From: Nitrospirota bacterium
GTDB taxonomy: Bacteria > Nitrospirota > Nitrospiria > Nitrospirales > UBA8639
Assembly: GCA_029865515.1 (NCBI GenBank)
Contig: JAOUGQ010000004.1
Coordinates: 1 to 28,732 of the forward strand
DNA length: 28,732 nucleotides
Reading direction: 5' to 3'
Shown here: piece after piece, positions 16,139 to 23,787 of the stretch
How positions within the stretch are numbered: the first letter of the stretch is position 1
Layout: the number at the start of each line of letters is the position of its first letter
Notes under the pieces: generated by a model
Databases searched by the model: none
What the model was told of the DNA's origin: nothing
The model's input: only the letters and a program-made list of their open reading frames with translations
Translations under genes and position numbers: made by a program

Positions 16139-16516
16139 CTAGAGGGGGCCTCTGGTGACGCTGAGGACCAAAAAGCTTTTGTCATCAAATGTGATTGTTA
16201 GCGATTCCCCCTTGCCTTGCGGGGTGCTCTGGAGATCCATATAGGAATAAGTCCAGATATGGACGTGCCCCTCTTTGGTCTTGGTTTTGAGGCGGACAAC
16301 TGGATCTCCCAGTAGTGCCAATACGTCATCTTGAGTGGTGGCATTGGGGTAGATCTGGTTTTCGATGCCTGGAGGAATCGGCTTTTCGCCCGTTCCTGGA
16401 GAGGGGGAGAATTGCGTACAAGCGGTGAGCAGAAGCGTGGTGAGCATGAGGGAGCATGTTCGTCGTGTCCACTTTATTGCCGTAGGCTTGAAAATAGCTA
16501 TCTCTTCTGTCGGCAT
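16139..16516 (-). CDS. Lipoprotein with a BamE/SmpA-like C-terminal region
   Basis: The 125-residue product has an N-terminal hydrophobic stretch ending in the lipobox LLTAC (Cys33). The region before it is longer than usual (about 20 polar residues). The mature part begins with a Pro/Ser linker, then TTQDDVLALLGDPVVR followed by a WTYSY strand. That resembles the two-helix, three-strand BamE/SmpA or OmlA fold, in which DVxxLLGxP recurs. The ATG at 16514-16516 has GGAG eight bases upstream; a GTG at 16531 overlaps that ribosome site and is less likely. Outer-membrane anchoring is inferred. Confidence 0.65.
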   Translation of the reverse strand: MPTEEIAIFKPTAIKWTRRTCSLMLTTLLLTACTQFSPSPGTGEKPIPPGIENQIYPNATTQDDVLALLGDPVVRLKTKTKEGHVHIWTYSYMDLQSTPQGKGESLTITFDDKSFLVLSVTRGPL

Positions 16517-16990
16517 TAGAAATCTCCTCACATATACAGAAATTTTCTTAGGTCTTCTCCGGTTAACAAGGTCCGATTATAATCACTGCTTCAGATTAGG
16601 CGTCAATCCCACCCACAAAGAATCTGGTTGCAAATAGCAGACAACCCGGAGATTGCGAATAATGTCTGACGTTAGAGGCCAGTCCATTCATAGTCGAGGC
16701 GATTAAGTCACTTGAAAAACATTCGAGACGAAAACGGGTGCAAGGAGGAAATGGTTGGATCAATTGATAACCTCCGGAACATGCGTGAGGGGCTAATATC
16801 CTCAAAAGAGGCCCTCGTGATGAGACGTCGGAGCATGCGCTTACGACGGGGCCACAGATTGCTCTCGGTGCAATGTTGCCGCAAACACGAGAGCCCGACT
16901 CAATAAGGAGTCAGGCTCTGTGGGGAGATGCTTGCAATCAGTTTGTTATGAAAAGCTCATACCAATGCCCGAACCAATGGGAATCCCTGC
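16517..16990. other. Intergenic region with terminator-like hairpin
   Basis: This gap of about 470 bases holds the strong hairpin at 16890-16919 and the presumed promoter of the lipoprotein gene at 16139. A 64-codon plus-strand frame here (16712-16906) is Arg/Ser-rich and runs through the hairpin, so it is not called. Confidence 0.45.
16890..16919 (-). terminator. Strong hairpin downstream of the DUF1566 gene
   Basis: Arms AGAGCCCGACTC (16890-16901) and GAGTCAGGCTCT (16908-16919) form a 12-base-pair stem with a six-base loop. The single mismatch is C/A on the plus strand but becomes a G-U wobble in minus-strand RNA, so the stem is fully paired there. This argues for minus-strand function. 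No long U tract follows. Confidence 0.6.
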
Positions 16991-17527
16991 CTAACGCACA
17001 CACCACGCGTGGCCGTTGTCGTCCAACTTCATAACGAGCACACTGCCAAAAAAGAAGTTCACAAGCCACGCGAACGTGGGAGAGCCCGCAGTCGTTGACG
17101 CCGACCAATAGTTAGCCGACTGCACGTTTTGAAACGGATGGCCATCCGGCAGGCATAGCCCCCCTCCTCTGCAAAGGACCGAATTGGTATCCACCAGACT
17201 CGCCAGGTGCTCCCGCATCGGCAGGGACCAGCCTTTCCGGCCCCCCACTTCGCGGGTGGCACAATGGCTGATGGCCCTGGCCCAGTCAAAGACGCCTCCC
17301 CTCGGGGAGACCTCCCACACAAGCCCCGTGTTATTGTCCCGCACGGCCTCATTGTTAAACTCCGTCAACACCGTAAACCGCGCATCGCTTGGCAGGTTCT
17401 GGTCCCAGTGGCCGGGATTGATCTCCGCCTCCGCAGCCAGAGCTGTGGCCGACAACCCCAGCAGCAGGGCCACTATCCCAATCAAGCCCATCATGCGGTT
17501 GGAATGGTTAGTGTTGAACGTACGCAT
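16991..17527 (-). CDS. Secreted DUF1566 (Lcl C-terminal-like) domain protein
   Basis: The 178-residue precursor has a signal peptide (hydrophobic GLIGIVALLLGLSATALA, cleavage near residue 32). A DUF1566-type domain follows: DNNTGLVWEV, an AISHCA segment, GWSLPMREHLASLVD, then PDGHPFQNVQS-ANYWSAST and a C-terminal WCVR. DUF1566 is related to the formylglycine-generating/lectin-like fold and occurs in extracellular proteins. Cys residues could form disulfides. The codons are more GC-rich than in its lipoprotein neighbours. It starts nine bases after the stop of the lipoprotein at 17537, which implies one transcript. Confidence 0.8.
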   Translation of the reverse strand: MRTFNTNHSNRMMGLIGIVALLLGLSATALAAEAEINPGHWDQNLPSDARFTVLTEFNNEAVRDNNTGLVWEVSPRGGVFDWARAISHCATREVGGRKGWSLPMREHLASLVDTNSVLCRGGGLCLPDGHPFQNVQSANYWSASTTAGSPTFAWLVNFFFGSVLVMKLDDNGHAWCVR

Positions 17528-17536
17528 AAGAACCCC

Positions 17537-18130
17537 TCATTCGTTTGGGGAGACTCTCGGCCCCAAGCCTCTTGCCAAAGAATCGCTTAAAATTTTTACG
17601 TTCCAACCTAGGTCGTCGCCAGAACCTGTACTATAGATTTTTCCACTTGCGATAGGAAAATCATTTTGTCCTTGCTTATAGAATTGGAACTGTACAAGTT
17701 TCGTGAAAGTAATGTTCGATCGGATCGGCATTTCTGATGTTGGGATTTTCGCATCATGATTTGGGCCGAAGTCAGGTTCAAGCAAAAAATCAGCCTTGGA
17801 GGGATTTGCCACTATCAAAGCCCCTTGAGCTTGGAGCGCCTTTTCGAGTTTGGCCACCGCATAATTTTCTATTATGGGATTAGGTGGATTTTCGTGTTGA
17901 ACTATATGAATAGATTTTCCTTGGATAACGAAGGGAGGAGGCACTTCACCCTCATGAACCTCAATGCGCCACTTAGCTTCAACCATCATGGCGGACGGTT
18001 TCGCGCTTGCAGCTTCAAGTAAGGGGTAAACCGGCAAACTATAACCACATGCATAAAGGAGAAATGGCAGCAAGAGCATCAGCAGCCATTTTGACCCATT
18101 ACCTGCTATAGCTTTCAACGCAATACGCAT
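17537..18130 (-). CDS. Hypothetical outer-membrane or periplasmic lipoprotein
   Basis: From the ATG at 18128-18130 (CAGGAG five bases upstream) the product is 197 residues. It begins with a signal peptide and lipobox LLYAC (Cys28). An open frame continues upstream to 18385, but it runs through a terminator and lacks a good start. The mature region (about 170 residues) has alternating beta-like strands and a KADFLLEPDFG segment. This is weakly reminiscent of the DUF4136 or LptE-like lipoprotein shape, but I cannot assign a family. It is coupled to the DUF1566 gene. Confidence 0.6.
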   Translation of the reverse strand: MRIALKAIAGNGSKWLLMLLLPFLLYACGYSLPVYPLLEAASAKPSAMMVEAKWRIEVHEGEVPPPFVIQGKSIHIVQHENPPNPIIENYAVAKLEKALQAQGALIVANPSKADFLLEPDFGPNHDAKIPTSEMPIRSNITFTKLVQFQFYKQGQNDFPIASGKIYSTGSGDDLGWNVKILSDSLARGLGPRVSPNE

Positions 18131-18324
18131 TTGGCTCCTGAACTGAATGAGGTTCCCATGAAACATTTCGAGGACAATAGGACATCTCCCGAGGCCCTTG
18201 TGCATTTTGCGGTAGAGGAGTTTGGAGAGTATTGGCAACTTAACGAAATTTTCAACCTTTGCACACCTTACAAAATTCAGTGAATAAAGGGAATTCAGAC
18301 AAGGTGAGGCTATTAAGCCCAAAC

Positions 18325-18352
18325 GAAAAAGGCCGGGTCCAGGCCCAGCCTT
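18325..18352 (-). terminator. Rho-independent terminator with no intact upstream gene
   Basis: On the minus strand the sequence AAGGCTGGG, six-base loop, CCCGGCCTT, then a TTTTTC tract forms a nine-pair stem (one G-U wobble). It is not needed for the beta-barrel gene, which has its own terminator at 18692-18725. It therefore implies a transcription unit between 18352 and 18690. Confidence 0.7.
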
Positions 18353-18458
18353 CTCCGTGGGAAAAAACCAACACGAAACAACCATCTCGTGAGTTCTCAG
18401 ACATTAGGGGCTCGATGCTTTTCCAGCACAACTCATGATGGTCCCTTTTTCTCCCCCA

Positions 18459-18681
18459 CTAATCATATCCATTTTTTTCAACCCATTGGTGAGGTGAGCC
18501 ACACAACTCACAACTGCCCATGGTTCCTGGTGCCTGCTGCACATTGCAGGATGAGGTCCTAGATTGTGTACTGGTCGTCCACCAGTTGATTGGGAACTCT
18601 TTGGTAATCCCTAATACCGGAACTTGATCCTGTGAAACGTCAGACTTTTTAACAAAGAGGCTGAGGGGAAGGATTAATCAT
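18459..18681 (-). pseudogene. Likely frameshifted small secreted-protein gene
   Basis: Reading the minus strand after a stop at 18678-18680, the frame is open for 72 codons to a stop at 18459-18461. It has no start codon at its head. It opens with LILPLSLFV, like a signal-peptide core, then KKSDVSQDQVPVLG. It ends with CELCGSPHQWVEKNGYD. A single-base shift would connect it to the ATG at 18679-18681 (M plus LILPLSLFV). The clean terminator at 18325-18352 follows. A sequencing error or a genuine frameshift are both possible. Confidence 0.4.
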
Positions 18682-18691
18682 GCTGAGCAAA

Positions 18692-18725
18692 GAAAAAAAG
18701 CCCCAATCCTGTGTGGAGTCAGGCT
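18692..18725 (-). terminator. Terminator of the beta-barrel protein gene
   Basis: On the minus strand AGCCTGACTCC, loop ACACA, GGATTGGGGCT forms an 11-position stem with two mismatches, followed by seven T residues (18692-18698). It lies about 100 bases downstream of the stop at 18824, in the expected place. Confidence 0.7.
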
Positions 18726-18823
18726 CGTTTACTTTAAATCTGAGCGGTGCCAAAGGCCTTACGTTGAATCTCCTACTCAAGGGCGCGCTTTCCTTTTAAC
18801 ACCTTGAACGAAATGGGAAATCG

Positions 18824-19561
18824 CTAAAAGCGAAAGGAAATACCTGCAAGAAAATGATGCGTGGTTAGCTTGGCTTCGAAATCCTCAAACTTTAGACTAT
18901 CCGGGCAATCATTATAGGGCTTACAACTCAATTCATCGGGATCTTTCGTATTATAATTTAAATAGGTAAATCGATATTCGGTAAAGATCCCCCAATGTTG
19001 GTCCAGTTTCCATAACAGTCCCGTCCGCACATCAACACCAAAGGCTCCCTCATTTTCCTCAATCTTCGTTTTGAACCCATTCTCTTCGAATTCAGCCTTG
19101 GTTTTACCGAAGGCAAATTCGGGACCGATTCCAAGGTAGGGTTGTACCCTCCCCTGGGGAAACTGTTCATTCGGAAACAAGGGATACCGCATCATCATCA
19201 AGAGGGAAATACCATAAACGGGAATCTCAATATTGGCGTTTTTGGCGTCGGCCTTAAAATACGAGGCATCAAAGGCCATGCCTAGCCACGGAAACCGCTG
19301 CGTCCAATAGGTTACGCGTCCGCCCACGGTGAAAGAATCTTTAAACTTCCCCTTCTCCTTAAATGTTTCGGAAGTAAGGGTCCCCCCGGTTCCTGAAAAG
19401 GGCACATCGGACACCCGAACCTGCACGTCACTATCCTCTGTCTTGGCCAATCCGCCATAGAGATCCACCACGAATTCTGCGCGAACAGAAGGAGCCAATC
19501 CTGCACTCACTCCCATGAGGAGACAGATGCCCAGAATATATTTCAACAGTCTTTTCGCCAT
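18824..19561 (-). CDS. Outer-membrane beta-barrel protein (opacity/OmpA-like barrel)
   Basis: The 245-residue precursor has a signal peptide (LLKYILGICLLMGVSAG, cleavage likely after VRA). Alternating amphipathic strands follow, with typical segments DLYGGLAKTEDSD, YLGIGPEFAFG, GLLWKLDQHWGIFTEYRF and a final strand FLAGISFRF ending in Phe. This C-terminal aromatic residue is the signal read by the barrel assembly machinery. Size and pattern fit an eight-strand barrel. The ATG at 19561 follows GGGGAGG. Pore, adhesion or lipid roles cannot be separated from sequence. Confidence 0.85.
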   Translation of the reverse strand: MAKRLLKYILGICLLMGVSAGLAPSVRAEFVVDLYGGLAKTEDSDVQVRVSDVPFSGTGGTLTSETFKEKGKFKDSFTVGGRVTYWTQRFPWLGMAFDASYFKADAKNANIEIPVYGISLLMMMRYPLFPNEQFPQGRVQPYLGIGPEFAFGKTKAEFEENGFKTKIEENEGAFGVDVRTGLLWKLDQHWGIFTEYRFTYLNYNTKDPDELSCKPYNDCPDSLKFEDFEAKLTTHHFLAGISFRF

Positions 19562-19657
19562 AATAAAAAACCTCCCCAGCCATTTCCAGCCAAGGAGGTG
19601 CTGCTACTTTACACTTTCCAGCTTAAAAAGCAACTTGGCTCCAAAAAAGGAGTAAGG

Positions 19658-19686
19658 GATATGTTTTTGGGGATGAGATGTGTCAA
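19658..19686 (-). promoter_or_regulatory. Sigma70-type promoter candidate for the beta-barrel gene
   Basis: A perfect TTGACA (minus strand, 19681-19686) is followed after 17 bases by CATATC (19658-19663). The -10 matches poorly, so this is a moderate candidate. Transcription would start about 90 bases before the ATG at 19561. Confidence 0.4.
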
Positions 19687-19889
19687 AAGCACCAAATCTG
19701 AAATGGTGAGGTTGCTCAATAGAACATCGCCGCAAAAAAGGGAAAGTCACATGGCAAAAACATTGCAAAGGAAGGGTTGACCACTAGGGTGCCTCGAGAA
19801 ACGGTGAAGGTCATGTTGTAGGAGGAGAAGAGGCGTCGGTGCCTGAGGCATTAATGCAAACGGGGATGGTGCCGAAGAGAGGATTGTTT

Positions 19890-19934
19890 AAGGGAGGATT
19901 GCTAAGGCAGGAAAGAGCAAAGCAATCCTCCCTT
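19890..19934. repeat. 14-base perfect inverted repeat with 17-base loop
   Basis: AAGGGAGGATTGCT (19890-19903) and AGCAATCCTCCCTT (19921-19934) are exact reverse complements. No U tract follows in either direction, so it is not an obvious terminator. A partial copy of the left arm (AGAGGATTGTTT) lies just upstream at 19878-19889. Confidence 0.55.
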
Positions 19935-20013
19935 TCCCCCAGCCAGCGTTGCTTTTCTCATCTGTCTCTCTTTGCCGCTCTTACCCTCGTTTTCTCCATA
20001 TTTTCTTTCAGAA

Positions 20014-20040
20014 AACAACACAGATGGAATCTGTGTTGTT
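20014..20040 (-). terminator. Terminator downstream of the Flp pilin gene
   Basis: AACAACACAGA (20014-20024) and TCTGTGTTGTT (20030-20040) pair perfectly over 11 bases with a five-base loop. On the minus strand the stem is followed by TTTTC. It lies about 110 bases past the pilin stop. Confidence 0.7.
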
Positions 20041-20150
20041 CCCTGAATCGGAGTTCCGTCGAACAGTTTACCCATCAAAGCTGTGCTGGTATTGTTGTCT
20101 GGAGATCATTTCCAGGAACACGTATAAACAGTTCCAATAATCTCAATGTT

Positions 20151-20318
20151 TTAGCTACCGAGGGCCGTGGACACCGTTGTAAAGGCCGTGTTCATGGATA
20201 CGCCAATGGCACGGACCGACCCGATGATAACCATGGCAATCAAGGACGCCAATAAACCATATTCAATGGCCGTGGCTCCTTCTTCTTCCTGCACAAACCG
20301 CACTAATTGGTTTCTCAT
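20151..20318 (-). CDS. flp: Flp family type IVb pilin
   Basis: The 55-residue product has the type IVb pilin signature: a short basic leader (MRNQLVRFVQEEEG), then ATAIEYGLLASLIAMVIIG, a 19-residue hydrophobic helix with the conserved Glu and Tyr after the processing point. Cleavage probably occurs after Gly14. Mature Flp pilins polymerise into thin adhesive pili through the Tad apparatus. An AGGAGAG site is five bases before the ATG at 20316-20318. No tad/cpa assembly gene is visible here, so the pilin is an orphan within the window. Confidence 0.9.
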   Translation of the reverse strand: MRNQLVRFVQEEEGATAIEYGLLASLIAMVIIGSVRAIGVSMNTAFTTVSTALGS

Positions 20319-21193
20319 AGCGTCTCTCCTTATCGGGCTTAATGTTGTGCGTTACGCCAGTCTGCCCGGAATGAACTGCCGTAGCCGTTTCCCCTTAAAT
20401 TGAAAATGCTTGGAATCCTTAGGAGTAGCAAAGATTATTCCATCCCCTTTATCAAGTGTGGTTCTCCCGATTTGATTTAAAATGCTGGATTTTGTTTTAC
20501 CTCTTTGTAGTGGAAGGGTTGCGCCGTGAAGGTACGGGCATTCCTCGGGTATAAACTTTTCCAACCAGAGCCTCCAACCTGCTTGAAGATTTAATGGGAA
20601 TTTTAGGAAACGAAAGAAAATGACAGAGAAGATATGTAAAAAAGTATAAAAAATTCTGACCGGCTGGAAAGGATAATATTATAGAGCCCTGGGATGTTCC
20701 ACAGGTACGATTCGTCTATACGCTTCTCCCAATCACCCGGTCATGCGGAATGTTGATCTGCCCCCTTCAGGAAACCAGCGTGAGAGTTAGGAGGTAGAAG
20801 ACCGCCGGTACAATCCGTTAAGGATTTTTCGGTTTCAAAACCTACCTAAGTTCTCGGGTGAGTCCTGAAGCCCTGGCCGGAGTCCCACGTTTTTACCCTC
20901 CACCCCGTCTTTTGGTCTGAGGGAAGGAATGAATATTCTCTCCTGCCTGTTTTGAATCTTCCCCCTTGGAGTCCGCTTCCCTTTCCATCGGGGGCAGGGA
21001 ATGGTTTCCCCTCCGTGTCCGTTTCTAGGTGGAATGAAAATCGTTGACCGTTTCTTTTGTTAGCCGGAAGAAGTAGCGGAGCAAGCCGGAAAGTTTCAGG
21101 GTGGAAAGGAAAGGGAAGCAGTACGGCCAAAATACGGCCATGGGAAATTAGAGGAAAGAATTCTCTTTTGAGAATTAATTGGGTTGGCAAGGA
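20319..21193. other. Long intergenic region
   Basis: This 875-base gap lies between the tRNA gene and the pilin gene, both on the minus strand. It contains an AT-rich palindrome (ATAATATTAT, 20673-20682), which may be part of a promoter, and a direct repeat (TACGGCCA at about 21122 and 21133). A hairpin that may end the tRNA transcript lies at 21159-21176. A 70-codon minus-strand frame (20352-20564) has no ribosome site and no domain. The longer frame across the tRNA is an artefact. No gene is supported. Confidence 0.45.
21159..21176 (-). terminator. Terminator candidate for tRNA-Leu
   Basis: AATTCTC (21159-21165) and GAGAATT (21170-21176) pair over seven bases with a four-base loop. On the minus strand it ends in CTTTCCTC. 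It lies about 20 bases 3' of the tRNA. Confidence 0.5.
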
Positions 21194-21280
21194 TGGTGCC
21201 GAAGACAGGATTTGAACCTGCACACCCCGGAGGGCGCTAGACCCTGAATCTAGTGCGTCTGCCAGTTCCGCCACTTCGGC
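21194..21280 (-). tRNA. tRNA-Leu (anticodon CAG)
   Basis: The minus strand folds as a class II tRNA. The acceptor stem GCCGAAG pairs with CTTCGGC, discriminator A and an encoded CCA (21194-21196). The anticodon stem CTAGA/TCTAG encloses the loop TTCAGGG, with anticodon CAG at 21244-21246. A long variable arm follows and the T arm contains GGTTCAAATCC. The anticodon reads CUG leucine codons. The 87-base length is typical for leucine tRNAs. Confidence 0.95.
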
Positions 21281-21428
21281 ACGTGCATGGGATTATCATC
21301 TTTTACAGAAATCCGGTCAAGTTGCAGTCGTCGTCTTGTTGGATTTTTCTGTAATCCTTCTCACCTGAAAGAAAGTTGCTCCTCTCTCCGTCTCTCCCCC
21401 AAATGGGACGAGGGAAACAATCTGTGCG

Positions 21429-22940
21429 CTATCCTACGCTGGTGGGTTGAGGGGAAGAGACGAGGAGGGTTTCCAGAAATGCTTGTGGCCAGCGGCCAGG
21501 AGAAGACGGCATCCCTGATTCTCCCGGAAGCAGATCGGTGGTGTCGCCGCTGAGTATGATGCGCTCCCGGATGGCACCGGTGGTGGCGAGCAAGAGGGGG
21601 GCAGGGATGCGGGGCGCATCATCAACAATCAATAAATCATACGGGACTTTTCGGAAGAGTGGATCGGTGAGGATGCGTCCGGGCGTGGTGGCCATAATGC
21701 GTTTGTTTTGCGCGAAGGCCTGCCGGTTGGTGCCTTCTCCCGCAGTCAGCATTTCCCGAATTTTTTTGGTGCCGCCCAATCGTTTGATTTCCTCCTTTAA
21801 TTCATCGTATTCCGGTCTCATGTCTTTGGGAATGGTGGCTTCAGGAATTAATTCTTTGATTCGTGCTTGGGCCACTTCGACTTCCTTCATGAGTCCTTGA
21901 ATTTTCCCTTGGTAAATCACCCGGTATTCCGCCAGGGTTTCAATGTTCTTGCCCGCCACCTGCATCCCCATTCGTTTCCAAATGGGAAGTGCTTCATAGT
22001 CGCGGAGAATCTTGTCGATATTTTTCACCTTCCCTTGCCAGTCGCTGAGTTGTGTGAGCAGCCGCCATTCCAGGAGTTTGACTTCGTTGAGATCTTTTTG
22101 TTTGTCCCGTTTGTAGGACAGGATCGGTGTCAGTTCCCGGAACCGGTCATATTTTTTCCGTAGTGCCACTTTGTTGGCATTGGCCTTGGCAAAAAATTGA
22201 TACATCTGAGCTTCAAAGCCAAATTCCTGGATGGGCATCCCCGCAGCCTCTTGCATCAGGGGAAGTTCATAGCGGCAAAGCAAGCTGCGATAGGGCAGGG
22301 CGGCCATTTTTAAGGCGCGGGCTACCGCCCCGGTTAACTCATCGACTGTCTGATGATCCGGAGCGACTAAGAGGATACGTTTGTTTTTGCGAACCTGATC
22401 GACAATGAATGTGGTCAATTTTGTCCAGCGTGCTTGGCGATTGTCACCCCAGATGGTCGTCAGCACAGTGGTCGGAATGTTGTTACGCGCCGCCGTCGGA
22501 TCCGTGGGAGGTTCAGGGTTCAGCCAAGGCACCAACCGTTCGGCCGGACCGAGAGTAAATGAGTCAGGTTTGCTGGCCATGTCGGACAGACGTGCGGCTC
22601 CGGTTTCAAGAAACCCGGATGTGTCGGGAATCAATGTGCCATGGTGGAGGGATTGTCCGACATGATCGAAGGTTTGGATAATGAGGGCTCCCCGATGCCA
22701 TCCAAGGAGGTAGCCTTCCGTTGGTTCCATGTCGTTGCCCGGTAACAATGTCACCGGGATATCCGGCAAGAACTTGCTTCCCGGCAGAACGTCACAGCTA
22801 TAAAGGTGCAGTGATCCGACCGTTCGCAGGTGTCGTGCTTGGGGAATGTCCAATGGGGCATCCAAGCCACGGCTCATGGCTGCTTCCCGCTCGGCGGTGA
22901 GTTGGGCGGTGGCGAGCGTGAGGAGATCGTAAAGTTTCAT
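21429..22940 (-). CDS. Degenerate SF1 (AAA_11/AAA_12-like) helicase-related protein with coiled-coil insert
   Basis: In the 503-residue product, IWGDNRQARWTKLTTFIV (163-180) stands where a Walker A loop would be but lacks GxxGxGK[ST]. It is followed by KRILLVAPDHQTVDELT (187-203), matching motif Ia. A charged, helical insert spans about 255-405. The second half of the first RecA domain follows: ATTPGRIL, YDLLIVDDAP (434-443, Walker B position with DDAP instead of DEA[SQ]) and RIILSGDTTDLLP (460-472, motif III). The protein ends about 30 residues later, so the second RecA domain with motifs IV-VI is absent. Helicase activity is therefore unlikely. The ATG at 22940 follows the upstream stop by five bases; the longer start at 23000 overlaps it. 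Confidence 0.7.
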   Translation of the reverse strand: MKLYDLLTLATAQLTAEREAAMSRGLDAPLDIPQARHLRTVGSLHLYSCDVLPGSKFLPDIPVTLLPGNDMEPTEGYLLGWHRGALIIQTFDHVGQSLHHGTLIPDTSGFLETGAARLSDMASKPDSFTLGPAERLVPWLNPEPPTDPTAARNNIPTTVLTTIWGDNRQARWTKLTTFIVDQVRKNKRILLVAPDHQTVDELTGAVARALKMAALPYRSLLCRYELPLMQEAAGMPIQEFGFEAQMYQFFAKANANKVALRKKYDRFRELTPILSYKRDKQKDLNEVKLLEWRLLTQLSDWQGKVKNIDKILRDYEALPIWKRMGMQVAGKNIETLAEYRVIYQGKIQGLMKEVEVAQARIKELIPEATIPKDMRPEYDELKEEIKRLGGTKKIREMLTAGEGTNRQAFAQNKRIMATTPGRILTDPLFRKVPYDLLIVDDAPRIPAPLLLATTGAIRERIILSGDTTDLLPGESGMPSSPGRWPQAFLETLLVSSPQPTSVG

Positions 22941-22945
22941 GAGAG

Positions 22946-23443
22946 CTATTGGTTGAGTGCCGACAATTCCAGGAGTTCTTTGATACAGAGTGCGAGACAC
23001 CCCAACCCCCCAGTGAGCGGAGTTCGATCGGCCTCACATCCTCGATTATTTGCACATTGAACCAGGGCGGGAAGCTTGTGATCAAGAGAAAGATGTTCAA
23101 GCAGATAGAGTTTCAGGGTTCCAGAGCTGTCCGTCGAGAGAACGGCGACGCGTTGTCTGCGATCATCCTCAAAAATCACGGCCTGTGGAACCGGTGCCAC
23201 AAAAGGGTTGGCGACAGATATTCCGGTGAGCGGAATGGTTTGGACAATGAGGGTGTCGGGGGGAGTGAGTGGCCGATTGCTAAAGCGAAGATTTAAGTCC
23301 GAGAAGGGTTCTGGTTCCAGCCGCTCTTCTTTTAATTCTTCCTGAGCCAGTGTGGGGCGAGGATTGGCCACTTGGCTGAGAAAGCATAGGCTGAGGGCCA
23401 GAAGGGATATTAAGATTTTCACACTGAAGGAGAGAGGGCCCAT
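22946..23443 (-). CDS. Secreted hypothetical protein with C-terminal cysteines
   Basis: From the ATG at 23443 the product is 165 residues. Its N-terminal hydrophobic segment (VKILISLLALSLCFLS) suits a signal peptide with cleavage near TLA/QEE. The mature part has a Pro/Glu-rich start, a beta-rich middle (VAVLSTDSSGTLKLYLLE) and four Cys in the last 40 residues. No known domain is recognised. A GTG at 23464 is an alternative start. It is upstream of the helicase-like gene with a five-base gap, so the two are probably co-transcribed. Confidence 0.6.
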   Translation of the reverse strand: MGPLSFSVKILISLLALSLCFLSQVANPRPTLAQEELKEERLEPEPFSDLNLRFSNRPLTPPDTLIVQTIPLTGISVANPFVAPVPQAVIFEDDRRQRVAVLSTDSSGTLKLYLLEHLSLDHKLPALVQCANNRGCEADRTPLTGGLGCLALCIKELLELSALNQ

Positions 23444-23787
23444 GTTCCAATATTTAGGAGCCACATAAATAGTCCGGATGCTGAAGTACCTCCGGTTCGA
23501 TTGCCATGACAGGGCTGTTCTGACATGTTGTAGGGATGGCGTGTTTCATAATATAAATATATACGTAAGTAGTAATATATAATAAAGATTGTCGAAGCAT
23601 ATCATAATCTTGCTGGGAAAGGTTGAAAAATCTCCATGAAATTGTGAGGTTATCGCGAGGGTCTTTTTATGTGATTCATGGGTTGGGAAAGATGAATTTG
23701 GAACGCCAACTCCGGCAATTACATTGACTTTTTCTGCCACCGGACGTAAGATGTTTCCCTTATTGTCCAGGCTAAGGAGACGTGTTC
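23444..23787. other. Divergent intergenic region before rplI
   Basis: This region holds the promoter of rplI (23724-23752) and presumably that of the divergent secreted-protein gene. Positions 23540-23600 are strongly AT-rich (runs of ATATA). A 64-codon minus-strand frame here is not called. Confidence 0.5.
23724..23752 (+). promoter_or_regulatory. Sigma70-type promoter of rplI
   Basis: TTGACT (23724-23729), a 17-base spacer and TAAGAT (23747-23752) give a good consensus match. The start point would be about 28 bases before the rplI ATG. It probably drives rplI-glyA-nrdR. Confidence 0.6.

Larger units (their letters stand above)
18131..18823. other. Gap holding two terminators and a broken small gene
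   Basis: This 693-base gap between minus-strand genes contains the terminator of the beta-barrel gene (18692-18725), a possible remnant coding sequence (18459-18681), and a second, clean terminator (18325-18352) before the lipoprotein gene. Regions outside these show no gene. Confidence 0.5.
19562..20150. other. Intergenic region with a candidate promoter, a perfect inverted repeat and a terminator
   Basis: This gap of about 590 bases separates the pilin gene from the beta-barrel gene. It contains a promoter-like pair (19658-19686), a 14-base perfect inverted repeat (19890-19934) and the pilin terminator (20014-20040). The plus-strand frames at 19598-19780 and 19839-20255 are Ser/Arg/Lys-rich, lack ribosome sites and are not called. 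A non-coding RNA is possible but not shown. Confidence 0.45.

Noticed and set aside
17537..18385. Longer version of the lipoprotein starting at 18385
   Set aside because: The extra N-terminus runs through a strong terminator at 18325-18352 and lacks a ribosome site. The ATG at 18130 precedes a signal peptide and has CAGGAG.
19839..20255. Plus-strand 138-codon frame
   Set aside because: It is antisense to the pilin gene and its terminator, with no ribosome site and no recognisable domain.
20846..21274. Minus-strand 142-codon open frame beginning MAELADALDSGSS
   Set aside because: It reads directly through the tRNA-Leu gene. This peptide start is a known artefact of leucine tRNA sequences.
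21281..21428. Possible remnant of helicase C-terminal domain before the tRNA, suggesting integration at tRNA-Leu
   Set aside because: Only about 150 bases lie there, with no motif IV-VI wording and no integrase nearby, so there is no support for an integration event.
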